A DNA stretch of 64,000 nt from assembly GCF_026013525.1 (NCBI RefSeq), contig NZ_JAPDRA010000009.1, positions 1 through 64,000 of the forward strand, read 5' to 3'. Under the pieces are notes generated by a model that saw only the letters and a program-made list of their open reading frames with translations, ran no database searches and was not told where the DNA came from. Shown here piece by piece: positions 52,519 to 59,967 of the stretch. Every line of letters starts with the position of its first letter. Within the stretch, counting starts at the first letter, position 1. The position numbers were made by a program, and so were the translations under genes. Source of the stretch: Sphingomonas canadensis. GTDB taxonomy: Bacteria; Pseudomonadota; Alphaproteobacteria; Sphingomonadales; Sphingomonadaceae.

Positions 52519-53238
52519 TTGCCGGACGAGATCGCCGCGCTCAAGGAGCGCCTCGACAAGCTGGAACATGCGCTGGGCATCGAGCAGGACGTCAACCAGA
52601 TCCGCCGGGTGCAGTACACCTATGGCTATTTCATCGACAAATCGCAGTATAACGAGGTGGTCGACCTGTTCGCCGACGACGGCGAGGTCTGGTTCCTGGG
52701 CGGCATCTACAAGGGCAAGGCGGGCGTCCGCAGGCTCTATATCGAACGGTTCCAGACCCAGTTCACCCAGGGGCACAACGGCCCGCGCTATGGCTGGCTG
52801 CTCGATCACCCGCAGCTCCAGATGGTCATCGACGTCGCCCCCGACCGCAAGACCGCGCAGGTCCGCGGCCGATCGATGATGCAGGCCGGCCTGCACGAAT
52901 CCGCCGAGGGCCAGCAGCGCGCCTGGTGGGAAGGCGGCCTGTACGAGAACGAATATGTCCGCGAGGACGGCGTGTGGAAGATCAAGGCGCTGCGCTATTA
53001 CCCGTTCTGGCACGGCACCTTCCAGGACGGCTGGGCGAAGACGCCGATCGACTTCATCCCGATGGCGGGCGAGGCGGATCTCTATCCCGGCAACCCGCTC
53101 GGGCCAGACACGTTGATCGATCCGCGCCCGCGGCTGTGGCCCGCCACCGATACGGTGCCCTTCCACTATCCCCACCCCGTCACCGGCCAGCCGATCGCGA
53201 TCGACAACAGCCGCGCGCGCGAGGGATATAAGGACTGA
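52519..53238 (+). CDS. NTF2/SnoaL-fold protein, LdpA/LsdE-like gamma-formaldehyde lyase candidate
   Basis: A 239-residue protein. An N-terminal helix (MPDEIAALKERLDKLEHALG) is followed by an NTF2-like cone: YTYGYFIDKSQYNEVVDLFADDGEVWFLGGIYKGKAGVRRLYI, then WWEGGLYENEYVREDGVWKI. Sphingomonad NTF2-like proteins LsdE/LdpA remove formaldehyde from 1,2-diarylpropane-1,3-diols to give lignostilbenes, and related members act on phenylcoumarans. The present context, beside ligD and with a lignostilbene dioxygenase 6 kb away, fits that role; specific substrate is inferred. The start codon is TTG at 52519 after a strong AGGAGAG site; no ATG fits. First gene of a four-gene operon. Confidence 0.8.
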   Translation: MPDEIAALKERLDKLEHALGIEQDVNQIRRVQYTYGYFIDKSQYNEVVDLFADDGEVWFLGGIYKGKAGVRRLYIERFQTQFTQGHNGPRYGWLLDHPQLQMVIDVAPDRKTAQVRGRSMMQAGLHESAEGQQRAWWEGGLYENEYVREDGVWKIKALRYYPFWHGTFQDGWAKTPIDFIPMAGEADLYPGNPLGPDTLIDPRPRLWPATDTVPFHYPHPVTGQPIAIDNSRAREGYKD

Positions 53239-53633
53239 TGGAGCCGGAGGAGCGCCGCGCGATCGAGTGGGAATGCACCCGCCTGATCAACCTCTACGCC
53301 AACCTGAACGATCAGGGCCGGTGGGAAGAGGTCGCGGCGCTCTATACCCACGGCGGATCGATGACGCGGCCCACCGCGCCGGACGCGCCGGTGGTGGGAC
53401 GCGAAGCGCTGCTCGCCAGCTTCCTCGCGCGGCCGCCGCGCACCAGCCAGCATGTCTGCGCCAATATCGTTATCGACGTGGAAAGTAACACATCGGCAAT
53501 GGGTTACAGCGTGATCCTGTTATTCACGGCAAAGGATTCCCCGCCGCTGGCCGGGCATTACGCCGACCGGTTCGAAAAGACCGCCGAGGGCTGGCGCTTC
53601 GCCGAGCGGCGCGGCGGGCTGAGCTTCGCATGA
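53238..53633 (+). CDS. Small SnoaL-like protein
   Basis: A 131-residue NTF2/SnoaL-fold protein: CTRLINLYANLNDQGRWEEVAALYTHGGSM and HYADRFEKTAEGWRFAERRGGLSF. Its ATG overlaps the previous stop (TGATG), so the two NTF2-fold proteins are made in step and may form a heteromer or act on consecutive intermediates. The fold holds lyases, isomerases and inert binding proteins, so no reaction is assigned. It overlaps the thioesterase gene by 4 bp (ATGA). Confidence 0.82.
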   Translation: MEPEERRAIEWECTRLINLYANLNDQGRWEEVAALYTHGGSMTRPTAPDAPVVGREALLASFLARPPRTSQHVCANIVIDVESNTSAMGYSVILLFTAKDSPPLAGHYADRFEKTAEGWRFAERRGGLSFA

Positions 53634-54052
53634 CGCCCTTCTTCACCCGCGCCCTGCGTATCGAATGGGGCCAGTGCGATCCGGCGGGCATCGTCTATGC
53701 GCCGCGCTACCTCGACATGTTCGGGGAGACCACGATCCTGCTGTTCGAACATGCCGGGCTGCCCCGCAAGCGCGACATGCTGCGCGAGATGAACGTCGCG
53801 GGCTTTCCGATGGTGGACGTGCAGGCGCGCTTCCTGCGCCCCGCCGCCTATGGCGACGATGTGATCATCGAATGCGCCGCGCCCGAATTCGGCAATTCCA
53901 GCTTCACGGTGGCCCAGCGGCTGCTGCGCGACGGCGCGCTGTGCGTCGAATGCACCGAGAAGCGGGTGTGGACGGTGCCAGATCCGGAACGCCCGGGCGG
54001 CCTGAAGGCCGCGCGCGTGCCCGACGCGGTGCGCGCGCTGTTCGCTGGTTGA
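53630..54052 (+). CDS. 4-hydroxybenzoyl-CoA-type thioesterase
   Basis: A 140-residue hot-dog-fold enzyme. WGQCDPAGIVYAPRYLDMFGE places the nucleophile Asp at residue 17, the same number and context as in 4-hydroxybenzoyl-CoA thioesterase of Pseudomonas, so the preferred substrate is probably an aroyl-CoA. In SYK-6 a vanilloyl-CoA thioesterase (VceB) finishes side-chain removal from beta-ether dimers, which would suit this gene and the CoA ligase at 34736. Overlapping start codons tie it to the two SnoaL-fold genes. Substrate not shown. Confidence 0.87.
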   Translation: MTPFFTRALRIEWGQCDPAGIVYAPRYLDMFGETTILLFEHAGLPRKRDMLREMNVAGFPMVDVQARFLRPAAYGDDVIIECAAPEFGNSSFTVAQRLLRDGALCVECTEKRVWTVPDPERPGGLKAARVPDAVRALFAG

Positions 54053-54064
54053 GAGAGGAATCCG

Positions 54065-54928
54065 ATGGCGACCATCGCGAGGAGCAAGGCGCCGGCGGCG
54101 GTAGAGACGACAATCGACTATCTGCTGCCCACCTCCCGGATCAACCGGCGCTTCTGGGCGCCCGGCGCGGAACTGAACACGGGCGAATACAAGCCCTATC
54201 CGGTCACCATCCGCAACGCGCGGCTGGCGCCCCGGCCCTTCACGCTCGACGAGCACGGCTTCTGCATCGCGCGCCACCGGACCGATATCGACTTCCGCGA
54301 TCCGGAGGCGGCGAAGGCCTATCCGCCGCAGGTGGCGGAGGTGGTGAAGACGCTCACCGGCTGCGATCTGGTGGTGCCGATGGGCGGCCAGCTCCGCTCG
54401 CCGGTTATCAGCGGCCCCGGCATCCAGCCGCCCGCGGCGGAGGCGCATGTCGATTTCAACACCAGCACCGCGCACAAGATCGCCAAGGGCATCTATGACA
54501 AGGCCGTCCCCGGCGGCCCCGGTTTCGACCGGTTCATCGCCTTCAGCCTGTGGCGCACCTTCTCCGATCCGCCGCAGGACTGGCCGCTGGCGCTGTGCGA
54601 CTATCAGAGCGTGCTCGGCGAGGACGGCGCCTCGAACGTCAAGGTGGACGTGGATGAGATCCCCACCGGCGACGCGCTGTTCGCCCCGATCGAGGGCGAG
54701 GAGGAGATGACCGCGGCCACGGTCTTCTACCACAATCCCGCGCACGCCTGGTGGTATTTCCCGGACATGACCGCGGACGAGGTGATCTTCATCAAGTTCC
54801 ATGACAGCGATCACAGCCGGGCGTGGCGCGCGCCGCACACCGCGTTCCACGACACCAGCCGCCCCGACGCGCATGTCCGCGAAAGCTACGAATTCCGCGC
54901 GATCGCCTATTTCAGCAAGCCGGCATGA
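54065..54928 (+). CDS. CmcJ/NvfI-family oxidoreductase (non-haem iron hydroxylase/desaturase-like)
   Basis: A 287-residue protein of the CmcJ/NvfI family best known from fungal secondary metabolism and cephamycin methoxylation. Candidate iron ligands are His128 and Asp130 (AHVDFN) and His258 (WRAPHTAFHD); the family core YHNPAHAWWYFPDMTADEV and FIKFHDSDHSRAWRAPH is well conserved. In this operon, with an NTF2-like lyase, SnoaL protein and thioesterase, it may hydroxylate or desaturate a lignin-dimer or phenylpropanoid side chain. That would be a new use of the family. It is 12 bp after the thioesterase gene, with ribosome site GAGAGGAA. Confidence 0.8.
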   Translation: MATIARSKAPAAVETTIDYLLPTSRINRRFWAPGAELNTGEYKPYPVTIRNARLAPRPFTLDEHGFCIARHRTDIDFRDPEAAKAYPPQVAEVVKTLTGCDLVVPMGGQLRSPVISGPGIQPPAAEAHVDFNTSTAHKIAKGIYDKAVPGGPGFDRFIAFSLWRTFSDPPQDWPLALCDYQSVLGEDGASNVKVDVDEIPTGDALFAPIEGEEEMTAATVFYHNPAHAWWYFPDMTADEVIFIKFHDSDHSRAWRAPHTAFHDTSRPDAHVRESYEFRAIAYFSKPA

Positions 54929-54973
54929 CGATCCGCACGGCCGCGGCGGCGTGAGCGAGGCGGAAAGCCGCCG

Positions 54974-55924
54974 CTACTCCCCCGCGCCCTCTGGCTTCGC
55001 CGCTCCGCCCGGTGCCTTCCGCAGCGCCTCTCCCAACGCCTCCCCCAACGGATGCCGTTCGTTCACCAGATCGACCAGCCGGCGGCTGTCGACATGGGTG
55101 TAGATCTCGGTCGTGGCGATATCGGCATGGCCCAGCATCGCCTGCAGCGCGCGCAGGTCCGCGCCGCCCTCCAGCAGATGCGTGGCGAAGGCGTGGCGCA
55201 GCACGTGCGGGCTCACCCGGTCGGGCGGGATGCCCGCCTCCCCCGCCAGCGCGCGGACGAGCTGATAGAGCCGCACGCGGCTGAGGTGCGACTTGCCCGA
55301 GGGGAACAGCCAGGGCTTCGCGGCCGGCACATGCGCGCGCCACACCCCCACCGCCGCCCGCGCGCGATCGGAGATGGGCACCAGCCGCTCGCGCCCGCCC
55401 TTGCCCTTCAGGATCAGGTACGGCCGGTCCGGGTGGATGGCGTTGCGCGGCAGGCTGACCAGCTCGGTCGCGCGCAGCCCCGATCCATAGAGCAGCTCGA
55501 TCAGCGCGGCGAGGCGCAGGTCGCGGAGGTCCATCGGCACGCGCGCGATCCGTTCGGCGATCGCGGCGAACATCCGGTCCACGTCGGCGGTGCCCAGCAC
55601 CTTGGGCAGCCCGCGCGCCGCCCCGGGCCGGGGCAGCGCGCTCCCCGGATCGTCGCGGCGCAGCCCGTCATCGCGCAGGAAGGCGAAGAAGCGCCGCAGC
55701 GCCGCCGATTTGCGCGCCACCGTCGCCCGCGCCAGCGCCGCCCATTCGCCCGCCAGCCGCTCGATATCCTCGCGCGCCGCCTGGCCCAGCCGCCCACCCA
55801 GCGCATCGGACGCGAGCCGCAGGTCGGTCTCATAGGCGGCGATGGTATTGGGCGCGGCGCCGGCCTCCGCGCGCATCATCTCCAGGAAACGCTCGATCAG
55901 CGCGCGGTCTTCGAGGCTGCTCAA
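54974..55924 (-). CDS. xerD: Site-specific tyrosine recombinase XerD
   Basis: A 316-residue recombinase for chromosome dimer resolution. The core-binding N-domain (LIERFLEMMRAEAGAAPNTIAAYETDL) is followed by the catalytic residues: Arg in LLYGSGLRATELVSL, Lys in LKGKGGRERLVPI, His-x2-Arg in HVLRHAFATHL, His in MLGHADIATT and Tyr in EIYTHV. This C-terminal block is XerD-like. The start is a TTG at 55924 that overlaps the stop of the upstream gene (TTGA), needed to include the full N-domain; an ATG at MMRAEAG would cut it. It is a housekeeping gene and not evidence of an integrated element. Confidence 0.9.
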   Translation of the reverse strand: MSSLEDRALIERFLEMMRAEAGAAPNTIAAYETDLRLASDALGGRLGQAAREDIERLAGEWAALARATVARKSAALRRFFAFLRDDGLRRDDPGSALPRPGAARGLPKVLGTADVDRMFAAIAERIARVPMDLRDLRLAALIELLYGSGLRATELVSLPRNAIHPDRPYLILKGKGGRERLVPISDRARAAVGVWRAHVPAAKPWLFPSGKSHLSRVRLYQLVRALAGEAGIPPDRVSPHVLRHAFATHLLEGGADLRALQAMLGHADIATTEIYTHVDSRRLVDLVNERHPLGEALGEALRKAPGGAAKPEGAGE

Positions 55925-57702
55925 GCCGCCCGCGTGATCGCCTCTACCGCGATCATCCGCGCGAACTGGCCCAGTCCGGCCAGCCGCAGCGCCCGGGTGA
56001 TGTGATAGAGCGCCTCGGGCGTCACCCGCTCCCACGAACGCGATTGCATGCCGACCGCCGCCAGCAGCGCCACCGATCCGGGATCGCGGCGGTTGCCCGC
56101 CATGTCGATCGCGCGGGTCCAGGAGTTCGCGCCGTCCAGGTCGAGCGCCAGCCCGCCCGCGGCCCGGCGCGCGGCCCCCGCCTCCATCTTGCCGAGCCCG
56201 GCAAGCGCGGCCAGCGCCAGTTGCGCCTTCCGCTCGCCCGCGCCCGAACGATAGGATTCGAAATCGGACGCGCTGAGCAGGCTGCGCGAGGCATCGGCCA
56301 TCGCCAGCATCATCCAGCCGTCGCTGCCCCGCCGCGCCACGCCGCGCCAGGCGAGCGCCGGCCCCTCGATCCCCGCCGACAGCATCGACGCGATCAGCCG
56401 GTCGGCATCCCCCGCGAAAGCCGCGTCCGGCGCCACCGCCGCCGCCGCCCGCGCGGTCAGCACCAGCCGGGCGTAGCGGATCGTCGGCCGCTCGCTCGTC
56501 CAGATCGTGCGCAGCGCCGCCACGCGATCGGCCGAGGCGGCCGCGGTGTAGGCGGTGCGCAGCTCCCGCGCGATGGCCAGATCGGCGCTGTCCGCCTCGC
56601 CGAGCTGCTCGATCTCGCCATAGAGGTCGACCAGGCCGGAGCTGGAGAAGACGCCTGCCGCCGCCGCCAGCTCGGCGTTGGTCACCCGGTCGCGCGGCTC
56701 CGGCGCCGGCGCCAGCGCCTGCCAGTAACGGACCTGCGGCCCCACCGTGGCATAGAGCGAATCGGGGATGGTCTCCCCGGTCCCGACGGCCAGGCCCCAG
56801 CGCCATGCGCTCAGCCGCTGGACGCCGTCCCATTCGATGGTCACCGCGCCGCCGCGCGCGCCCAGGCCCAGCACCTTTTCGGCCAGCAGCATGTCCAGGT
56901 TGCCACGCGCCGTGCGGCCGCGGGCCTGATCGAGCAACTGGCGCCCGCGCGCCTGCTGCCCCTCAAGGCCCGCGCACATCGCGCGCGCCAGCCGCCAGCC
57001 GGTCGAATCCACCACGCGCAACGCGGGCTCGGCCAGCGGGCACATGCCGGCCGGATCGGCGCTGGCCAGCGCCGCCTGCATCGCCACCTCGAACAGGCGG
57101 GGGGTGTAATCCTCCACGTCCACCGCCTGCACCACCATCCGCGCCGCCACCGGCTCGCCCATGCGCACCAGCAGCCAGGCGCGCTCGGCGGCATAATCGG
57201 CGCCGTTGATGTTGCGCGGGGTGCGCGTCGGCGAAAGCAGCGCGCGGCGCAGCGCGATCGAGGCCCAGCGCGACGCCACGGGCGCCTGCATCCGGCGCAT
57301 CAGCGTGGCCAGGAAACGGCCGTCGCCGCGGCCGAAGGCGTTGACGGGGAACGGCGGGTTGCCGCGCGCGACCGCGCCGATCACGTCGAGCGAACGGCGC
57401 GCGTTATCGGGAAGCTCCCCGGCATTCAGGTCCACGGGCGGCAGATCGGCTGCTGCCACTTCGTTCCCGGCAGGCAGCGGCTCCGCCGGACCTGCCGCGG
57501 GCGATGCCGGCGCGGCGGAACCAGACGAAGGCGCAGGCGCGGGCGCGGGGCGCGGCGCAGGGGCCGGCGCGGGCGGATCGTCGAAACCCGGCGGCAGCAG
57601 CGATTCGGGGGTTTCCTGGCCCTGGGCCGGCACCAGCCCCGCAGCCGCCACCCCCGCGAGCAGCAGTGCGGCGACGGCGGCCCTAGTTCGCGAGATTTTC
57701 AA
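55921..57702 (-). CDS. Large exported protein of unknown function
   Basis: A 593-residue protein with a signal peptide (MKISRTRAAVAALLLAGVAA) and a Pro/Ala-rich linker (about 40-85), then an all-helical Ala/Arg/Leu-rich body that resembles TPR-like or soluble solenoid repeats, with a few isolated Cys. No family was recognised. It is fused in an operon with a small membrane protein upstream (20-bp overlap) and xerD downstream (4-bp overlap), an order seen with xerD in sphingomonads as far as remembered. A role in the cell envelope or division is possible but unproven. Confidence 0.6.
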   Translation of the reverse strand: MKISRTRAAVAALLLAGVAAAGLVPAQGQETPESLLPPGFDDPPAPAPAPRPAPAPAPSSGSAAPASPAAGPAEPLPAGNEVAAADLPPVDLNAGELPDNARRSLDVIGAVARGNPPFPVNAFGRGDGRFLATLMRRMQAPVASRWASIALRRALLSPTRTPRNINGADYAAERAWLLVRMGEPVAARMVVQAVDVEDYTPRLFEVAMQAALASADPAGMCPLAEPALRVVDSTGWRLARAMCAGLEGQQARGRQLLDQARGRTARGNLDMLLAEKVLGLGARGGAVTIEWDGVQRLSAWRWGLAVGTGETIPDSLYATVGPQVRYWQALAPAPEPRDRVTNAELAAAAGVFSSSGLVDLYGEIEQLGEADSADLAIARELRTAYTAAASADRVAALRTIWTSERPTIRYARLVLTARAAAAVAPDAAFAGDADRLIASMLSAGIEGPALAWRGVARRGSDGWMMLAMADASRSLLSASDFESYRSGAGERKAQLALAALAGLGKMEAGAARRAAGGLALDLDGANSWTRAIDMAGNRRDPGSVALLAAVGMQSRSWERVTPEALYHITRALRLAGLGQFARMIAVEAITRAA

Positions 57703-57820
57703 GCGTTACGCCCTTTTCGACGCGCACCGGCTCCTTGTGCGTATCGCGCATGGAGAGGAAGATCAGCCCGCCGATCAGCAGCACCAGCACTACGGCAAGC
57801 AGGACGAGCGAACGGGGCAT
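57683..57820 (-). CDS. Small single-span membrane protein
   Basis: A 45-residue protein beginning MPRSLVLLAVVLVLLIGGLI: one membrane helix followed by a charged tail SMRDTHKEPVRVEKGVTLEN. It overlaps the next gene by 20 bp in another frame, so it is probably the first gene of the operon. Short size and the coupling make it plausible; it would be missed by length filters. Confidence 0.65.
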   Translation of the reverse strand: MPRSLVLLAVVLVLLIGGLIFLSMRDTHKEPVRVEKGVTLENLAN

Positions 57821-57990
57821 GCGGCGGTTTCCGTGAACGATGAGATGTATCGGGCGGCCTTTTGCCCGAGGGCGACCCCGGCTGTACAGGGGCTTGTTCG
57901 CTCCGCCCGCCCCGGCGCGGGCGGATGCGGGCCGCGCGCCGGGCGAAAAAACCGGTGCGGCGCCGCGAAAATGCTCTATCCCCCCGCGCG

Positions 57991-58530
57991 ATGACCGAGG
58001 GACACGTCACCGCAGGCCGCTGGACGGGCAAGCCCATCGTGCTGGTGGGGCTGATGGGCGCCGGCAAGTCCACCGTCGGACGGCGGCTGGCGCAGCGGCT
58101 CGACCTGCCGTTCGTCGATGCTGACAATGAGATCGAATCGGCCGCGGGCATGAGCATCTCCGACATCTTCGACCGGTTCGGCGAGCCCCACTTCCGCGAC
58201 GGCGAGCGCCGCGTGATCGCCCGGCTGATCGACGGCACGCCAAAGGTGATCGCCACCGGCGGCGGCGCGTTCCTGAACGACGAGACGCGCGGACTGATCC
58301 TGGATCATGCGCTGGCGGTGTGGCTGGACGCGGAGCCGGAGGTGCTGGCCGATCGCGTGCGCCGCCGCAACGATCGCCCGCTGCTGCGTGGCCGCGATCC
58401 GCTGGAGACGCTCAGCGAGCTGGCCAAGGTCCGCAATCCCTTCTACGCGATGGCCCCCATCCGCGTGCAGAGCGTGACCGCACCGCACGAATCCACCGTG
58501 AATTCCATCCTGAGGGCACTGGGCCTGTGA
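57991..58530 (+). CDS. aroK: Shikimate kinase
   Basis: A 179-residue kinase of the shikimate pathway. GLMGAGKSTVGRRLAQRL (Walker A), DADNEIESAAGMSISDIF with Asp for Mg2+/shikimate, FGEPHFRDGERRVI and GGGAFLNDETR (shikimate binding), and the lid RRRNDRPLLRG. The start at 57991 is chosen; the longer frame upstream would add an unsupported arginine-rich extension. The stop overlaps the aroB GTG start (GTGA). Confidence 0.95.
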   Translation: MTEGHVTAGRWTGKPIVLVGLMGAGKSTVGRRLAQRLDLPFVDADNEIESAAGMSISDIFDRFGEPHFRDGERRVIARLIDGTPKVIATGGGAFLNDETRGLILDHALAVWLDAEPEVLADRVRRRNDRPLLRGRDPLETLSELAKVRNPFYAMAPIRVQSVTAPHESTVNSILRALGL

Positions 58531-59627
58531 CCATCGTTCCCGTCGCGCTGGGCGACCGAAGCTATGAGGTGCGGATCGAGGCAGGGCTGCTCGCCCGCGC
58601 GGGCGATCTGCTTGCCCCGCTGGCGCGCGGGCGGCCGTTCGCGATCGTAACCGACGGCAATGTCCTTCCCCATCTCGCGGCGTTGCAGGCAAGCCTGGAG
58701 GCGCACGGCCTGGGCAGCGAGGCGATCGTCCTACCCCCCGGCGAGGGCACCAAGAGCTGGGCGCAGCTCGAAGCGCTGACCGACCGGCTGCTGGAGCTGG
58801 GCATCGAGCGCGGCGACCATGTGATCGCGCTGGGCGGCGGGGTGATCGGCGATCTGGTGGGGTTCGCCACCGCGATCCTGAAGCGCGGCTGCAACTTCGT
58901 CCAGATCCCCACCACGCTGCTCGCCCAGGTCGATTCCTCGGTGGGCGGCAAGACCGCGATCAACACCCGCGCGGGCAAGAACCTGATCGGCGCCTTCCAC
59001 CAGCCCCGGCTGGTGATCATCGATCCGCTTGTGCTGGAAACGCTGCCCCCCCGCGAGCTGCGCGCCGGCTATGCCGAGGTCGTCAAATACGGGCTGATCG
59101 ACGATTTCGCCTTCTTCGAATGGTGCGAGGCGAACGGCGCCGCGCTGCTGGCGGGCAGCCTGGCGGCGCGCGAGCATGCCATCGCCCATTCGGTCGCCGC
59201 CAAGGCGCGCATCGTGGCCGAGGACGAGCGCGAGACCACCGGCGCCCGCGCGCTGCTGAACCTGGGCCACACCTTCGGCCATGCGCTGGAGGCGGAGACC
59301 GGCTTTTCGGACCGGCTGCTCCATGGCGAGGGCGTGGCGGCGGGCATGGCGCTTGCCTTCGGCTTCTCGGCGCACAAGGGGCTGTGCCCCGGCCAGGACG
59401 CCGAGCGCGTCGCGGCGCACCTGCGCGCCTGCGGCATGCCCGAAGGCCTGGCGGCGGCGGGCGTTGACGCGAGCGGCGCCCGGCTGGTGGAGCATATGCT
59501 GCACGACAAGAAGATGTCGGCGGGCACCCTGCCGTTCCTGCTCGCCCGCGGCATCGGCCGGACCTATCTGGACAAGACCGTCGACCTGGCCGAGGTCGCA
59601 GCCTTCCTCGACGCACAGCCGCGCTGA
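58527..59627 (+). CDS. aroB: 3-Dehydroquinate synthase
   Basis: A 366-residue NAD- and zinc-dependent enzyme converting DAHP to 3-dehydroquinate. GDHVIALGGGVIGDLVGFATAILKRG (NAD), QIPTTLLAQVDSSVGGKTAINTRAGKNLIGAFHQP, KYGLIDDFAFFEW, and zinc ligands in LNLGHTFGHALEAE (His) plus HGEGVAAGMA. Starts at a GTG overlapping aroK, so the two are translationally coupled. A longer frame upstream exists only as read-through of the aroK region. Confidence 0.96.
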   Translation: MTIVPVALGDRSYEVRIEAGLLARAGDLLAPLARGRPFAIVTDGNVLPHLAALQASLEAHGLGSEAIVLPPGEGTKSWAQLEALTDRLLELGIERGDHVIALGGGVIGDLVGFATAILKRGCNFVQIPTTLLAQVDSSVGGKTAINTRAGKNLIGAFHQPRLVIIDPLVLETLPPRELRAGYAEVVKYGLIDDFAFFEWCEANGAALLAGSLAAREHAIAHSVAAKARIVAEDERETTGARALLNLGHTFGHALEAETGFSDRLLHGEGVAAGMALAFGFSAHKGLCPGQDAERVAAHLRACGMPEGLAAAGVDASGARLVEHMLHDKKMSAGTLPFLLARGIGRTYLDKTVDLAEVAAFLDAQPR

Positions 59628-59731
59628 TCCGGGACGGCTTGCCGCGCGCGGAAGCCTCAGACCCGGTTGATCGCCGGGCCGCGCCTTGCCTATTGTCGCC
59701 GCAAGGGTCGTAGCCAAGGAACACCGCAAAG

Positions 59732-59887
59732 GTGAAGCTGATCGGACGGATTCGCTGCCTGTTCAGGCCGCACAAACGCTCCCACTCGCGCGCGCGGCAG
59801 GTGGAGGGCGTCTATCACAGCGTCTGCCGCCACTGTGGCACGGCGATGTATCGCGATCGCGACCGCAACTGGCGGGTGACGCGCTAG
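59732..59887 (+). CDS. Small Arg-rich protein with a possible zinc knuckle
   Basis: A 51-residue protein (GTG start at 59732): VKLIGRIRCLFRPHKRSHSR, then VEGVYHSVCRHCGTAMYRDRDRNW with the Cys-x2-Cys pair of a half zinc site and one earlier Cys. Basic overall. It resembles small Arg/Cys proteins common in sphingomonads, function unknown. The call rests on intact frame, GTG start and conserved pattern only; ribosome site is weak. Confidence 0.5.
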   Translation: MKLIGRIRCLFRPHKRSHSRARQVEGVYHSVCRHCGTAMYRDRDRNWRVTR

Positions 59888-59967
59888 GCCCGCGCCCGCA
59901 TCGCCGGGAGGACGCGAAAACCCCCGCTCAGTTGCGGTTCATCCGCGCCCGGCCTAGCTAGGGCGCC

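Noticed and set aside
54974..56833. XerD as a 619-residue protein, or as a phage integrase marking an island
   Set aside because: The extension is a shadow of the upstream gene, and the catalytic block is of the housekeeping XerD type. No attachment repeats or tRNA are adjacent.
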